Of a stretch of 64,000 bases of DNA, positions 24,442-33,066 are shown piece by piece. The position numbers and the translations under genes are program-made. Below the pieces are notes generated by a model that ran no database searches, was not told the DNA's origin, and saw only the letters and a program-made list of their open reading frames with translations. Each line of letters opens with the position of its first letter. Positions within the stretch are counted from its first letter, which is position 1. Source of the stretch: Phycisphaerae bacterium (lineage in GTDB: Bacteria > Planctomycetota > Phycisphaerae > Phycisphaerales > UBA1924); NCBI GenBank assembly GCA_030429705.1, contig JAUIES010000002.1, positions 498,001 to 562,000 on the forward strand. The letters are read 5' to 3'.

Positions 24442-25769
24442 ACCAGCACCCCCGCGATGCAGGCGGTCATCCAAGACGCAAACGCCCCCCCGAGCATCGC
24501 CCGCATCGCCAGTTGCACAAACTGTTTGCGGCGGCTCGGAGCGATCGCGCTGAGCCCGCCAATCTGAATACCTATCGAGGCAAAATTCGCAAAGCCACAC
24601 AGCGCATACGCTGCGATGATCGATGATCGTGGTGAAAGTTTCGGGTTCTCGGCGTTGATGTCATTCGCCAGATCCATATACGCGATGAACTCTGTCACAA
24701 TGACTTTTTCACCAAGCAAAGTACCGAAAAACCCACATTCGGCCCACGGCACGCCCATGGTCCAGGCAAGGGGGGCCAGCACCCAACCGACGACAACCTG
24801 CAGGTTCAGCGTCTCGATGTTCTTCTCTTTCAACCACGCGGCGACCGCAGGCACATGCTCACCGATCGCTTCGAGCGGCCAGGAAATCAGAGCAAGCAGC
24901 GAAACAAACGCGATCAACATGGCTGCGACATTCAGCGCCAACTTCAACCCGTCGGTCGCACCGAGGGCAGCGGCATCGAACAGATTGGCCGGTGGGTCTT
25001 CGACCTTCATACTTTCAACCGCTTCATCGGGCGGCACCTCGGTTTCTGGCACCATCATGCGAGCCATCACGAACGCCGCCGGTGCAGACATCACACTGGC
25101 TGTGATCAGGTGTTTGATCCACACCGCCTTTTCACTGAGCACTGCGTCGATGACTTCTTGCGAGGCATCGGCAGGAGCCGCCACAACAATGAACCCGACA
25201 TATGCAGCAAGCACACTACCAGCAACGGTTGCAAACCCACCCACCATAAGTGTCATCAGTTGCGCTCGCGTCATGCGATCGAGCAGTGGTTTGATACACA
25301 ATGGAGCCTCGGTCTGACCGACAAACACATTGCTCGCCATCGCGAGGGCTTCGGCCCCGGTCACTCCCAATGACTTGCGCAACACCCAAGCGAGTACCGC
25401 GACCAGTCGCTGCATCACGCCGAGGTAGTACAACACACTCATCAGCGAAGCGAAAAAGATGATGATCGGGAGCACGCGGACCGCAAAGATAAATCCCCAC
25501 GGCGCATCCGGAGCGAGCATCTCGCGTGAAAAGACAAATGCAATCCCTGCGTCAGATCGACTGATGATGCCTGCGATCACTCTTGAGACCGTGTCGACTG
25601 CATCAGCAGGACCGGGAACCTTCAATAGGAACAACCCGAGCACAATCTGAAGACCAAGCCCACCGGCGACAAGCCTCCAATCAATCCTGTCGCGTCGCTC
25701 GCTAAGCAAAAACGCGAAGCCGATGAGTACGCCAACACCGATCAATCCCTGAAGTTGTACTGGTATCAC
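24438..25769 (-). CDS. nupC: NupC-type concentrative nucleoside transporter
   Basis: A 443-aa polytopic inner-membrane protein of the CNT family, which imports nucleosides with H+ or Na+. The family hallmark VFVGQTEAPLCIKPLL lies around residue ~145, after ALAMASNVF. Other typical parts are GFATVAGSVLAAYVG and the C-terminal ALCGFANFASIGIQIGGL with its conserved NFxSIGIQIGG. GTG 25769 has GGAGGG 6 nt upstream and gives the expected hydrophobic first helix. It is the first gene of a three-gene unit (nupC, methyltransferase, BtpA-family) and is divergent by 60 bp from a uridine-kinase-like gene, which suggests nucleoside scavenging. Confidence 0.93.
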   Translation of the reverse strand: MIPVQLQGLIGVGVLIGFAFLLSERRDRIDWRLVAGGLGLQIVLGLFLLKVPGPADAVDTVSRVIAGIISRSDAGIAFVFSREMLAPDAPWGFIFAVRVLPIIIFFASLMSVLYYLGVMQRLVAVLAWVLRKSLGVTGAEALAMASNVFVGQTEAPLCIKPLLDRMTRAQLMTLMVGGFATVAGSVLAAYVGFIVVAAPADASQEVIDAVLSEKAVWIKHLITASVMSAPAAFVMARMMVPETEVPPDEAVESMKVEDPPANLFDAAALGATDGLKLALNVAAMLIAFVSLLALISWPLEAIGEHVPAVAAWLKEKNIETLNLQVVVGWVLAPLAWTMGVPWAECGFFGTLLGEKVIVTEFIAYMDLANDINAENPKLSPRSSIIAAYALCGFANFASIGIQIGGLSAIAPSRRKQFVQLAMRAMLGGAFASWMTACIAGVLV

Positions 25770-25829
25770 GCACCGCCCTCCGCTTTCGCCGCATGGTACA
25801 GCATTCGGGCGCATATTGTGTGATCGGCC

Positions 25830-26453
25830 ATGTCAACCGATCAATCGAAAACCGTTTCCTGGACGGACGCACCCGTTATCATCGAACGAATCGCGCGTGC
25901 AGCAGCCACCGAGCGACCTGTCATCGGTATCACGGGTCCCGTAGGAGCGGGAAAGAGCACGCTCGCGCAGATTATCGCAGGTCTGCTCGAAGGCATCGTG
26001 CTCTCGACCGACGACTACTTGCCAGATTACCACACGCTGAATGAATCAGAGCGCGATCGACCCGAGCATGCCGACCTTGCCGGTCTACGCGGTGATCTGC
26101 AGTCGCTGCGTGCGGGCCGATCCGCTCAAGTTCCAGTTTGGTGTTTTCAGTCACATCGTCGAGTTGGAACACGATTGGTTGACCCGCGCGACAGCATCAT
26201 TTGTGAAGGCATTCACACGCTACATGAGACCCTCCGAGCAACTTTCGATGTCAAGGTATTTGTCGAGGCACCGACAAACGATCGTTGGCAGCGCTGGAAA
26301 CAACTCGAAGAATCTGGCGAGCGTGGATGGGGTGTCAAAGCCGCCCGGACATACTTCGAGCGTGTCGCAGAACCGACCTTCAATCGATTCGCTGACGGGT
26401 ACCGAAACGCTGCTGATATTGTCGTTCTCAATCCCGCTACACTGGGTCCATGA
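25830..26453 (+). CDS. Uridine kinase-like P-loop kinase
   Basis: A 207-aa P-loop NTPase with Walker A GITGPVGAGKST (~33-44), VLSTDDYLPDY (Asp-rich substrate-binding segment as in uridine kinase/phosphoribulokinase), IICEGIHTL and a final DIVVLNP. It most resembles the uridine kinase/panK-like group, which phosphorylates small hydroxylated substrates such as uridine. It is divergent from nupC across a 60-bp gap, so imported nucleosides are a likely substrate. Its stop overlaps the M61 peptidase start by 4 bp (ATGA). Confidence 0.8.
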   Translation: MSTDQSKTVSWTDAPVIIERIARAAATERPVIGITGPVGAGKSTLAQIIAGLLEGIVLSTDDYLPDYHTLNESERDRPEHADLAGLRGDLQSLRAGRSAQVPVWCFQSHRRVGTRLVDPRDSIICEGIHTLHETLRATFDVKVFVEAPTNDRWQRWKQLEESGERGWGVKAARTYFERVAEPTFNRFADGYRNAADIVVLNPATLGP

Positions 26454-28327
26454 CCAGATTCTTTTTTCTCATTGCGCTCGTGGTGTCCTCGCTCGCTCGT
26501 TGTGCTCAGGCAGACGAGCCAAGCGTAGAATTTCTCGTACGACTCGATCGACCGCACACGCAGATCATCACCGTCGAAGTCCACCTCTCCGGCATCAGCA
26601 CCGACACGGTCAACCTCCTTCTGCCCACCTGGCGACCGGGGAAGTACCTGATCCTGGACCCTGCAAGTGAAATCCGTCAATATAACGCGCACAACGATCA
26701 GGGTCAGCCACTCAAGATTGTAAAAACAAGCAAATCCGAGTGGCGCGTCACAACTGGGGGGGCGGAAAGTATCACGGTCTCATATGACCTGTACGCCAAC
26801 AGTATCCGTGACCGCACGCGACATGTCGATGACACCCATGCTTTCCTGTCTGGATCCTCTGTGTTCATGCTCTGGCCCGAAGCCCGCGATCAAGCAACGA
26901 CCATTCGGTTTGACCCCATGCCACCTGGATGGGATATCGCGACCGGATTGAAAATCGTCGATGCACACACCATCGTCGCACCGAATTATGACATCCTTGT
27001 CGATTCTCCGATCGAGGTCGGTATTCATGATCGGTTGCAGTTCGCCGTTGACGGTGTTCCGCATGAAATCGTTTTATGGGGCTCAAGCAACTACGACGCA
27101 GAGCGGTTGCGCCGAGACTTTGCCGATATCGTGCGCGAACAGACTGCCATTTTCGGATCGATGCCGTATGAACGCTATGTCTTCCTGCTGCATGTACAGC
27201 CTGGCCTCAGTGGCGGGACCGAACACTACAACTCAACAGTCATGAGCCTGCGACCGACTGCGTTCGATTCACCGAGCAGTTATCGAAGTTTGCTCGGACT
27301 CGCGTCGCATGAGATGTTTCACACTTGGAATGTCAAGCGATTTCGACCAGCAGGAATCAGCCCGTACAACTATCTCTATGAAAACTACTCACCGTCGTTC
27401 TGGCTGGTCGAGGGTTCAACTTCGTACTACGACGATGTCACACTTGCGCGCGTCGGCTTGATCGACTTCGATGAGTATCTTTCTCGGATCACAAGTTCAA
27501 TCAACGGCTACGAGGCGCGTCCCGGCAAGCATGTACAGAGCCTCGCCGAGTCGAGTCACGATGCCTGGATCAAGTACAACCGCAGCGGACCTGACCGCGA
27601 TAACACAACGGTCAGTTTTTACCGCAAGGGTTCGCTTGCCAGCCTCATTCTCGATGCAGAAATTCGACGGCTGTCAAACAATCGAAACTCGTTCGATACG
27701 GTTATGAAAGCACTCTATGAGCAGTTCCCCTACGGCAGTGCCGGCTATACACCTGAAGATGTGATCCAGATCGCAAGTCATGCTGCCGGTGAAGATCTCG
27801 GTCCACTGTTTGAATCCATCATCACCGGCACCGATCTTCTACCGCTCGAATCCGCACTCGAGTACTTTGGTATCGAGATGACGCGAACGCCGGTCAAGTC
27901 AGCATGGCAGAAGGAAGAGAAACTCGATGGCGCGTCAACACGCCCGTATCTCGGTCTCAAAATGAGTGGCACACGCGTGAGTGCGGTGCTCGACGACGGC
28001 CCGGCTTCACTGGCAGGGTTCAATGCTGACGATGAACTGCTCGCAATCAACGGTCAACGCGTGACCAGTTCGAACTTCAAAACGCTCGAATCTGATTTGG
28101 AAGTCGGCGAAACCGTCAACATCACATTCTTCCGCAGAGAAACACTTCGCACACAGTCAGTCGTCGTGGGATCACAAGACAACACATCGCTCAAGTTGAG
28201 GCTGACCAAAGAGCCCACGCCAGAACAGATCGCTGCGTTTGAATCGTGGATGGATCTGGAATGGCCGAACAAAGGCGATGATGATGATGATGAGTCAGAT
28301 CTCGGCGAAGACGCAGAGACCCCTTAG
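26450..28327 (+). CDS. Secreted M61-family metallopeptidase with PDZ domain
   Basis: A 625-aa protein with a signal peptide (FFFLIALVVSSLARCAQA). The zinc site is SHEMFHTWNVKRFRP (~286-300; HExxH plus the WNVK signature of the glycyl-aminopeptidase family), with the third ligand Glu in WLVEGSTSYY. An N-terminal beta-rich domain begins VEFLVRLDRPHTQIITVEV. A PDZ domain at ~490-585 carries PYLGLKMSGTRVSAVLDDGP and GFNADDELLAINGQ. The very acidic tail has a run of Asp. M61 enzymes release N-terminal Gly or Ala from peptides in the periplasm. It is coupled by a 4-bp overlap to the kinase gene although the activities are not obviously related. Confidence 0.93.
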   Translation: MTRFFFLIALVVSSLARCAQADEPSVEFLVRLDRPHTQIITVEVHLSGISTDTVNLLLPTWRPGKYLILDPASEIRQYNAHNDQGQPLKIVKTSKSEWRVTTGGAESITVSYDLYANSIRDRTRHVDDTHAFLSGSSVFMLWPEARDQATTIRFDPMPPGWDIATGLKIVDAHTIVAPNYDILVDSPIEVGIHDRLQFAVDGVPHEIVLWGSSNYDAERLRRDFADIVREQTAIFGSMPYERYVFLLHVQPGLSGGTEHYNSTVMSLRPTAFDSPSSYRSLLGLASHEMFHTWNVKRFRPAGISPYNYLYENYSPSFWLVEGSTSYYDDVTLARVGLIDFDEYLSRITSSINGYEARPGKHVQSLAESSHDAWIKYNRSGPDRDNTTVSFYRKGSLASLILDAEIRRLSNNRNSFDTVMKALYEQFPYGSAGYTPEDVIQIASHAAGEDLGPLFESIITGTDLLPLESALEYFGIEMTRTPVKSAWQKEEKLDGASTRPYLGLKMSGTRVSAVLDDGPASLAGFNADDELLAINGQRVTSSNFKTLESDLEVGETVNITFFRRETLRTQSVVVGSQDNTSLKLRLTKEPTPEQIAAFESWMDLEWPNKGDDDDDESDLGEDAETP

Positions 28328-28360
28328 TCGAACTTGAGATTCGTGCAAGCCAATCAGCGA

Positions 28361-30508
28361 CTAAGGGCAGCCTTCGCTGAACGCGCTCAGGAATGCAGCA
28401 ACATCAAAGAAATCGAAGACACCCATGGGCGGTGCCAGATCCGCGCTTGGATCCATCGAAGAAAACGCACCCAAAAAAGCCTGTACATCAAAGAAATCGA
28501 GCACGCCGAAGGGTGCAGCAAGATCTGCCACGCACTCGTCTGAGCCGTAGTCAACCGTGATCGTTGCCAATGCTGATGTGCCCGCTGTCGTCGTCACACT
28601 GAAGGTCATCGTGTCGAGACCACTTGCACCCTCGTTCGGCTCACACACACGGTATGGGCCTGTTCCAGCGTGCATCGTCGATTGCGTCAACGGGCTCACA
28701 ACAGTCCACGCAGCATCTTCCAAAGACTCAGAAAAATTGGACGGCAACTCGAGAACAAATGGGTGCGCCGGATTCACGGCTCGAGTGTAACCAAACGCCT
28801 CCGGCGTGACCGTGCTCGAACCCGGATCAACATCGTCGATAATCAATGAAAACGGCTCGGCCCACGCACGCGTGCCGTCATCAAACAAGACTTCGACGCG
28901 CACATCGACAAGACCAGCCCCGAGCAACCGACCGTGAACCGTCGCCGACCCGGGGACGGCGTCAAGACTCGCCACAACTCGTCCGTTGCTCCAGATGCGC
29001 GCGCCATCAGTCAGCCCGCCAGCACCACTGACACTGATTTGAAATGCCGAACTCAAATCACCCGTCGAACTCGACGCGCTTGCAGCAGCACCGTGGCTTG
29101 TATTGTCAACATCCAACGACCCGATCCACCGCCCCACCGACCGCACACCGGTGTCATCAGCCGCAAGAATCCTGACGGTGTGATGGCCTTCATCGAGGTC
29201 GGTTGTATCGATATTAAACACCCCCCCGTCTGCGATCGAATCGACGACCACGCCATCGATGACAAGGTCGAGGGATTCAATTGACCCGGAGGGGTGGGTG
29301 GTCGAAGCTACGGGCGAAAGCACAATCGTTCCCGAGACCGCTGAAGTCGGTGCGTCCGGCACATCGACCGTCGGAATGTGTGCGAACGGTCGGGTCAATG
29401 GATCGCCATAGATCAAGCCCTGAAACGGCACATACAGCAGCCCACGAAACACGGCCTCGCCAAGTGACAGACCTTGAAAGTAGGTGCCGTGCGTGTTGGC
29501 TTTCGGGAACTTTCCGACGATATTGCACGGCTCTTCGATTGCACCAAATGACCCAGATGCACCTTTGCGAATCCAATCCGAAACCTTGAGTTGTGCATCG
29601 ATATCAAAAGTCGCAGCCCAGCTCGTCAGGTGATCGGTGAATGCCCCGGGAATCAGCGTCAGATTCTGATTGGGCAAATTGATGTTCGCAAATCCTGTCA
29701 TGATACCAAGACAATCATGCTGACCCACAGGGACTTTCCCATCCAGCAACAGTCCGGACCCTCCAAACTGAGCGAGTTTCGTGATTGCATTTGGATAGGT
29801 CCCCGCGCGAACATTGCGGGCTGGGTCGGCTTCAAAATTCATGAAGTAGAAAGTGCCATTCGGTCGCGTTCCATCCGCACCGACGGAGCGATCAACCATG
29901 TCGTAGATTTCTTGCAGCGTATTTCCGTTGTTGCCGGTGTACCCGAGCATCGACCCGATGAAGTATCGCCGAGCATCTGCATCGGTGCTCGGTTGCCCGG
30001 ACAGGTAACTTGTTTCACTGTCGAAATGGACAGGGTTGTTTGCACCGGCTGAGTATCGATTCGTTTCGCTGAAGGTGTACGCGTTGTTCAACACATCGTC
30101 CGCGATAAACGCCATGGTGTAGCAACTCGCCGTCGAAAACTCTCGAATCGGAGACGGGCACGAATCGGGGACAAGATTTGGCGCGTCGATCGAGTACGCT
30201 GTCCCGGGCATGATCAGCACCTGATCGATGTGGTCAGCAATCACCCGTTGTTCAAGGGTACCAAGGAAAGCAGGCAGATTGACATCGACAAACGATGCAA
30301 AATCAATGGCTGCAGGATCAATATAGAGCACATTGGCATCGGGAATATTGCGAGCAGCCTTGTAGTAGTTGGCAGCCGCCAGCGCGTCGTGACTTGACGG
30401 GTTTGCGATGATGAGCACAGACTCACCTGATCCACCGGCTGTTGCTGACCCGGCGATCGCCACCAGAGTTATCGCACTGCTCCACAAACGCCGTACACAA
30501 TTCGCCAT
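28361..30508 (-). CDS. TIGR03790-like secreted protein with dockerin-like module
   Basis: A 715-aa protein with a signal peptide (SAITLVAIAGSATA). The first ~400 residues begin ESVLIIANPSSHDALAAANYY and continue KAARNIPDANVLYID, then VLIMPGTAYSID, AFIADDVLNN and LLLDGKVP. This pattern matches the uncharacterised TIGR03790 family of planctomycetes and other bacteria. The middle has Ig-like beta domains (HHTVRILAADDTGVRS). The C-terminus has two dockerin-like repeats, GVLDFFDVQAFLGAF and GVFDFFDVAAFLSAF, ending SEGCP. ATG 30508 has GGAGGGG 7 nt upstream. It is convergent with the M61 gene across 33 bp. The function is unknown; a surface-attached hydrolase or binding protein is possible. Confidence 0.78.
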   Translation of the reverse strand: MANCVRRLWSSAITLVAIAGSATAGGSGESVLIIANPSSHDALAAANYYKAARNIPDANVLYIDPAAIDFASFVDVNLPAFLGTLEQRVIADHIDQVLIMPGTAYSIDAPNLVPDSCPSPIREFSTASCYTMAFIADDVLNNAYTFSETNRYSAGANNPVHFDSETSYLSGQPSTDADARRYFIGSMLGYTGNNGNTLQEIYDMVDRSVGADGTRPNGTFYFMNFEADPARNVRAGTYPNAITKLAQFGGSGLLLDGKVPVGQHDCLGIMTGFANINLPNQNLTLIPGAFTDHLTSWAATFDIDAQLKVSDWIRKGASGSFGAIEEPCNIVGKFPKANTHGTYFQGLSLGEAVFRGLLYVPFQGLIYGDPLTRPFAHIPTVDVPDAPTSAVSGTIVLSPVASTTHPSGSIESLDLVIDGVVVDSIADGGVFNIDTTDLDEGHHTVRILAADDTGVRSVGRWIGSLDVDNTSHGAAASASSSTGDLSSAFQISVSGAGGLTDGARIWSNGRVVASLDAVPGSATVHGRLLGAGLVDVRVEVLFDDGTRAWAEPFSLIIDDVDPGSSTVTPEAFGYTRAVNPAHPFVLELPSNFSESLEDAAWTVVSPLTQSTMHAGTGPYRVCEPNEGASGLDTMTFSVTTTAGTSALATITVDYGSDECVADLAAPFGVLDFFDVQAFLGAFSSMDPSADLAPPMGVFDFFDVAAFLSAFSEGCP

Positions 30509-30760
30509 GTCCAAACCCCTCCAAACAAACATAGACCACCCGAGCCACAGGTGAGCCAATGGAACAATACCACATACGCATTGATTCGCAACTCGTGCTC
30601 AATTTGGAAGCGTTTTCTTGTACGATTCAGGCCTCGAAGACCAAAAAGCCCGCAATGGCACCAAAATACACGATCAGTAACTTCGTTTGGTCGCCTAAGC
30701 AGCCGTGGCGATCGTCGAATGGACGCGACGAATCGTCCAACTTGGTTGATTGACAGCCAC

Positions 30761-30791
30761 GAAAAAGCCCTCCGATGTGTATCGAAGGGCT
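30761..30791 (-). terminator. Terminator downstream of tRNA-Pro
   Basis: Read on the minus strand, AGCCCTTCGA / TCGGAGGGCT (one mismatch) encloses TACACA and is followed by TTTTTC. It lies 15 bp after the tRNA 3' end and fits termination of the tRNA transcript. Confidence 0.7.
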
Positions 30792-30805
30792 CAAAACGAC
30801 TCAAA

Positions 30806-30880
30806 TCGGGGTGAGAGGATTCGAACCTCCGACCTTTTGACCCCCAGTCAAACGCGCTAACCAAGCTGCGCTACACCCCG
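30806..30880 (-). tRNA. tRNA-Pro (anticodon GGG)
   Basis: A 75-nt cloverleaf on the minus strand: acceptor stem CGGGGTG / CACCCCG with discriminator A, a D-arm TAGCGCAGCTTGGTTAGCGC, anticodon stem TTTGA / TCAAA with loop CTGGGGG (GGG at 34-36), and a T-arm containing GGTTCGAATCC. The 3' CCA is not encoded. A terminator follows. The GGG anticodon reads CCC and CCU proline codons. Confidence 0.95.
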
Positions 30881-31043
30881 TCAGGATTTGGGCCCATGGG
30901 ACCAGATCCAGCATAGGCGCGTGTAGGCGGGCTGCCCACCGCTCAAGAAATGAGGGGGGGCCGAAAGTCAAAAAGGACCACCATCCGACCGGAGCGACCC
31001 CGAATCGACGCGCCGGGTCGCGATTGCCCCCCTATCCTGCAAG

Positions 31044-32387
31044 GTGAACCTGCTCATTCGACAAGCCCGTGTTCTCAACCCCGCGAGTAACTTCGACCAA
31101 GTGGCCGACATCGCCATCCAAAACGGTCGAATTGCGGCCATCGGAGCAGGTCTTTCGCCAACCGAAGCGGATCAAATCGTTGACGCGGATGGCCTCATCG
31201 CGTGCCCAGGGCTCATCGATCCTCATGTTCACCTGCGTGAGCCTGGGCAGGTCGCCAAGGAAGAGATCGCATCGGGCACCCGGGCAGCAGTCGCCGGCGG
31301 GTTCACCACCGTCTGCTGCATGCCGAATACGAATCCAGCACTCGATTCGCCCGAGATGATCGAGTGGGCCCTAATGAAATCCAAACAATCAGCCCGTTGC
31401 CGAGTCTTCCCGGTCGCCGCTGCGACAGTCGGTCGAGCAGGCGAGCAGATCACCGAGATCGATCTGCTTTCGGCAGCCGGTGCCGTTGCGATCAGTGATG
31501 ACGGCGATGTGGTTGAGAACCCGCGGATGATGAAACACATCCTGCAGGCATGTCACCACGCGGGTCTCGCCTTCATGCAACATTGCCAGGAATCATCACT
31601 TACGGTTGGTGCAGTTATGCATGACGGGGCGGTTTCTGCCCGTCTCGGGCTCGTCGGTTGGCCCCGCGAAGCGGAAGAAATCATCATTGAGCGAGACATT
31701 CGTCTGAACCGTACCGTCGGCTGCCGATACCATGTGCAACACCTCAGTTCCGGGGGGTCCGTAGAGATTATCCGTCGCGCCAAGGCCGACGGACAGTTCG
31801 TCAGTGCTGAAGCCTCCCCCCACCATCTCACATTGACCGATGAATTTTGCGCCGGGCTTGATGGACAAGGCTATAACACCAGTGGCAAAATGAACCCCCC
31901 CTTACGCGAACAATCCGATATTGATGCCATCATCGCTGGGGTGGTCGATGGAACGATCGAGGTGCTTGCCACCGATCACGCCCCACACACCGCCGAGGAG
32001 AAGGGACAGCCTTTCGAAACTGCTCCATTCGGCATCATCGGGCTCGAGTCGGCATTGGGCATCTACGCCCAGGCATTGGTCGAGCCCGGGCACATTGACT
32101 GGCCCCACCTGATCGCCATGCTGACCATCAACCCCGCTCGCCTGTGCAATCTGGACCGCGCCTCGCGCAAAAATGACGGCTTGGGCGAAATCTTTGTAGG
32201 TGGGGCTGCAGACATCACCCTGATTGATCCGAATCTTGAATGGACCTTTTCAATGAACGATGTGGCCGGTAAAAGCCACAACTCCCCGTTCTTTGGTCGG
32301 TCACTGCGCGGCCGAGCGGTCGCTACCATCGTGCACGGTAAACCTCAGTTCACCCTGAATGATCTCGCGGCATCCGCCGCCCATTGA
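31044..32387 (+). CDS. pyrC: Dihydroorotase
   Basis: A 447-aa amidohydrolase for the third step of pyrimidine synthesis, closing carbamoyl-aspartate to dihydroorotate. DPHVHLREPG (~58-67) carries the first metal ligands; TTVCCMPNTNP, the conserved HLS of YHVQHLSSGG, EASPHHLTLTD and LATDHAPHTAEEKG complete the site. Length and motifs fit the long class I enzyme. It starts with GTG at 31044 preceded by GCAAG, a weak site. It lies upstream of the H1-like gene by 18 bp, so the two may be co-transcribed. The 163 bp upstream to the tRNA have no other feature that can be supported. Confidence 0.95.
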   Translation: MNLLIRQARVLNPASNFDQVADIAIQNGRIAAIGAGLSPTEADQIVDADGLIACPGLIDPHVHLREPGQVAKEEIASGTRAAVAGGFTTVCCMPNTNPALDSPEMIEWALMKSKQSARCRVFPVAAATVGRAGEQITEIDLLSAAGAVAISDDGDVVENPRMMKHILQACHHAGLAFMQHCQESSLTVGAVMHDGAVSARLGLVGWPREAEEIIIERDIRLNRTVGCRYHVQHLSSGGSVEIIRRAKADGQFVSAEASPHHLTLTDEFCAGLDGQGYNTSGKMNPPLREQSDIDAIIAGVVDGTIEVLATDHAPHTAEEKGQPFETAPFGIIGLESALGIYAQALVEPGHIDWPHLIAMLTINPARLCNLDRASRKNDGLGEIFVGGAADITLIDPNLEWTFSMNDVAGKSHNSPFFGRSLRGRAVATIVHGKPQFTLNDLAASAAH

Positions 32388-32405
32388 AACCTGCGGAGAA
32401 TCCGA

Positions 32406-33005
32406 ATGGCTGGAAAAAAGAAATCATCGTCCTCGATCTCACCTGCTGAAGCCAGAAAAGCACTGCGCAAGCACTTTAAGGACCGAGGCTACTGCCGCAT
32501 GCCTGATATCAAGCGCCGCGAAGCCGAAGGCAGCGCGTCATACCGCAAGGGCTATGAAGTCCGCTTGCCGTGCGATTCCAAAGCCGAAGCCGGACGCGTG
32601 GTCAAGATGATCCAGGCGGTTGGTCTCAACCCTGGCAAGCCGTTTGCCAAGGGGTCTGGATTCGCCGTTCCGATCTATGGCTTCGCAGCTGTCGAATGGT
32701 TCGTCCCATCAATGAAGGCTCCGGTGATGCCCGCTGCCAAGAAGGCTGCCAAGAAAAAGACTGCCAAGAAGGCCGCTACAAAGAAGACCACAAAGAAGAA
32801 GACAACGAAGAAGGCTGCCAAGAAGAAGACTGCTCCCAAGACCGTAAAGAAGGCCGCCGCGAAGAAAACTGCAAAGCGGAAGACCGCCAAGAAGACGACC
32901 AAGAAGGTCGCCAAGCGAACAACCAAGAAAAAGACTGCCAAAAAAGCAGCGAAAAAGACAGCCAAGAAAACCGCGAAGCGAACCACACGTAAAAAGAAGC
33001 GGTAG
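32406..33005 (+). CDS. DNA-binding protein with histone H1-like Lys/Ala-rich tail
   Basis: A 199-aa very basic protein. Residues ~8-105 are a folded part (ISPAEARKALRKHFKDRGYC, then YEVRLPCDSKAEAGRVVKMI and GSGFAVPIYGFAAVEWFVPS) of no recognised family. Residues ~110-199 are almost only Lys, Ala, Thr and Arg with repeating AKKTAKK/TTKKK units, like the C-terminal tail of eukaryotic histone H1 and bacterial HctA/AlgP-type proteins. It is expected to bind DNA non-specifically and compact the nucleoid. ATG 32406 is 18 bp behind pyrC with GGAGAATCC in front. It could also interact with RNA. The low-complexity coding DNA (repeated AAGAAG/GCC) may be prone to length variation. Confidence 0.8.
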   Translation: MAGKKKSSSSISPAEARKALRKHFKDRGYCRMPDIKRREAEGSASYRKGYEVRLPCDSKAEAGRVVKMIQAVGLNPGKPFAKGSGFAVPIYGFAAVEWFVPSMKAPVMPAAKKAAKKKTAKKAATKKTTKKKTTKKAAKKKTAPKTVKKAAAKKTAKRKTAKKTTKKVAKRTTKKKTAKKAAKKTAKKTAKRTTRKKKR

Positions 33006-33066
33006 CACACCTGACAGACAACTTGCCCAATAATCTCAGACCGAATCTGAGTTGAAAGGAATCGTG

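Noticed and set aside
30806-32387. tRNA-Pro as an integration site for an island at pyrC
   Set aside because: Following genes are housekeeping, and no repeat of the tRNA 3' end was noticed downstream.
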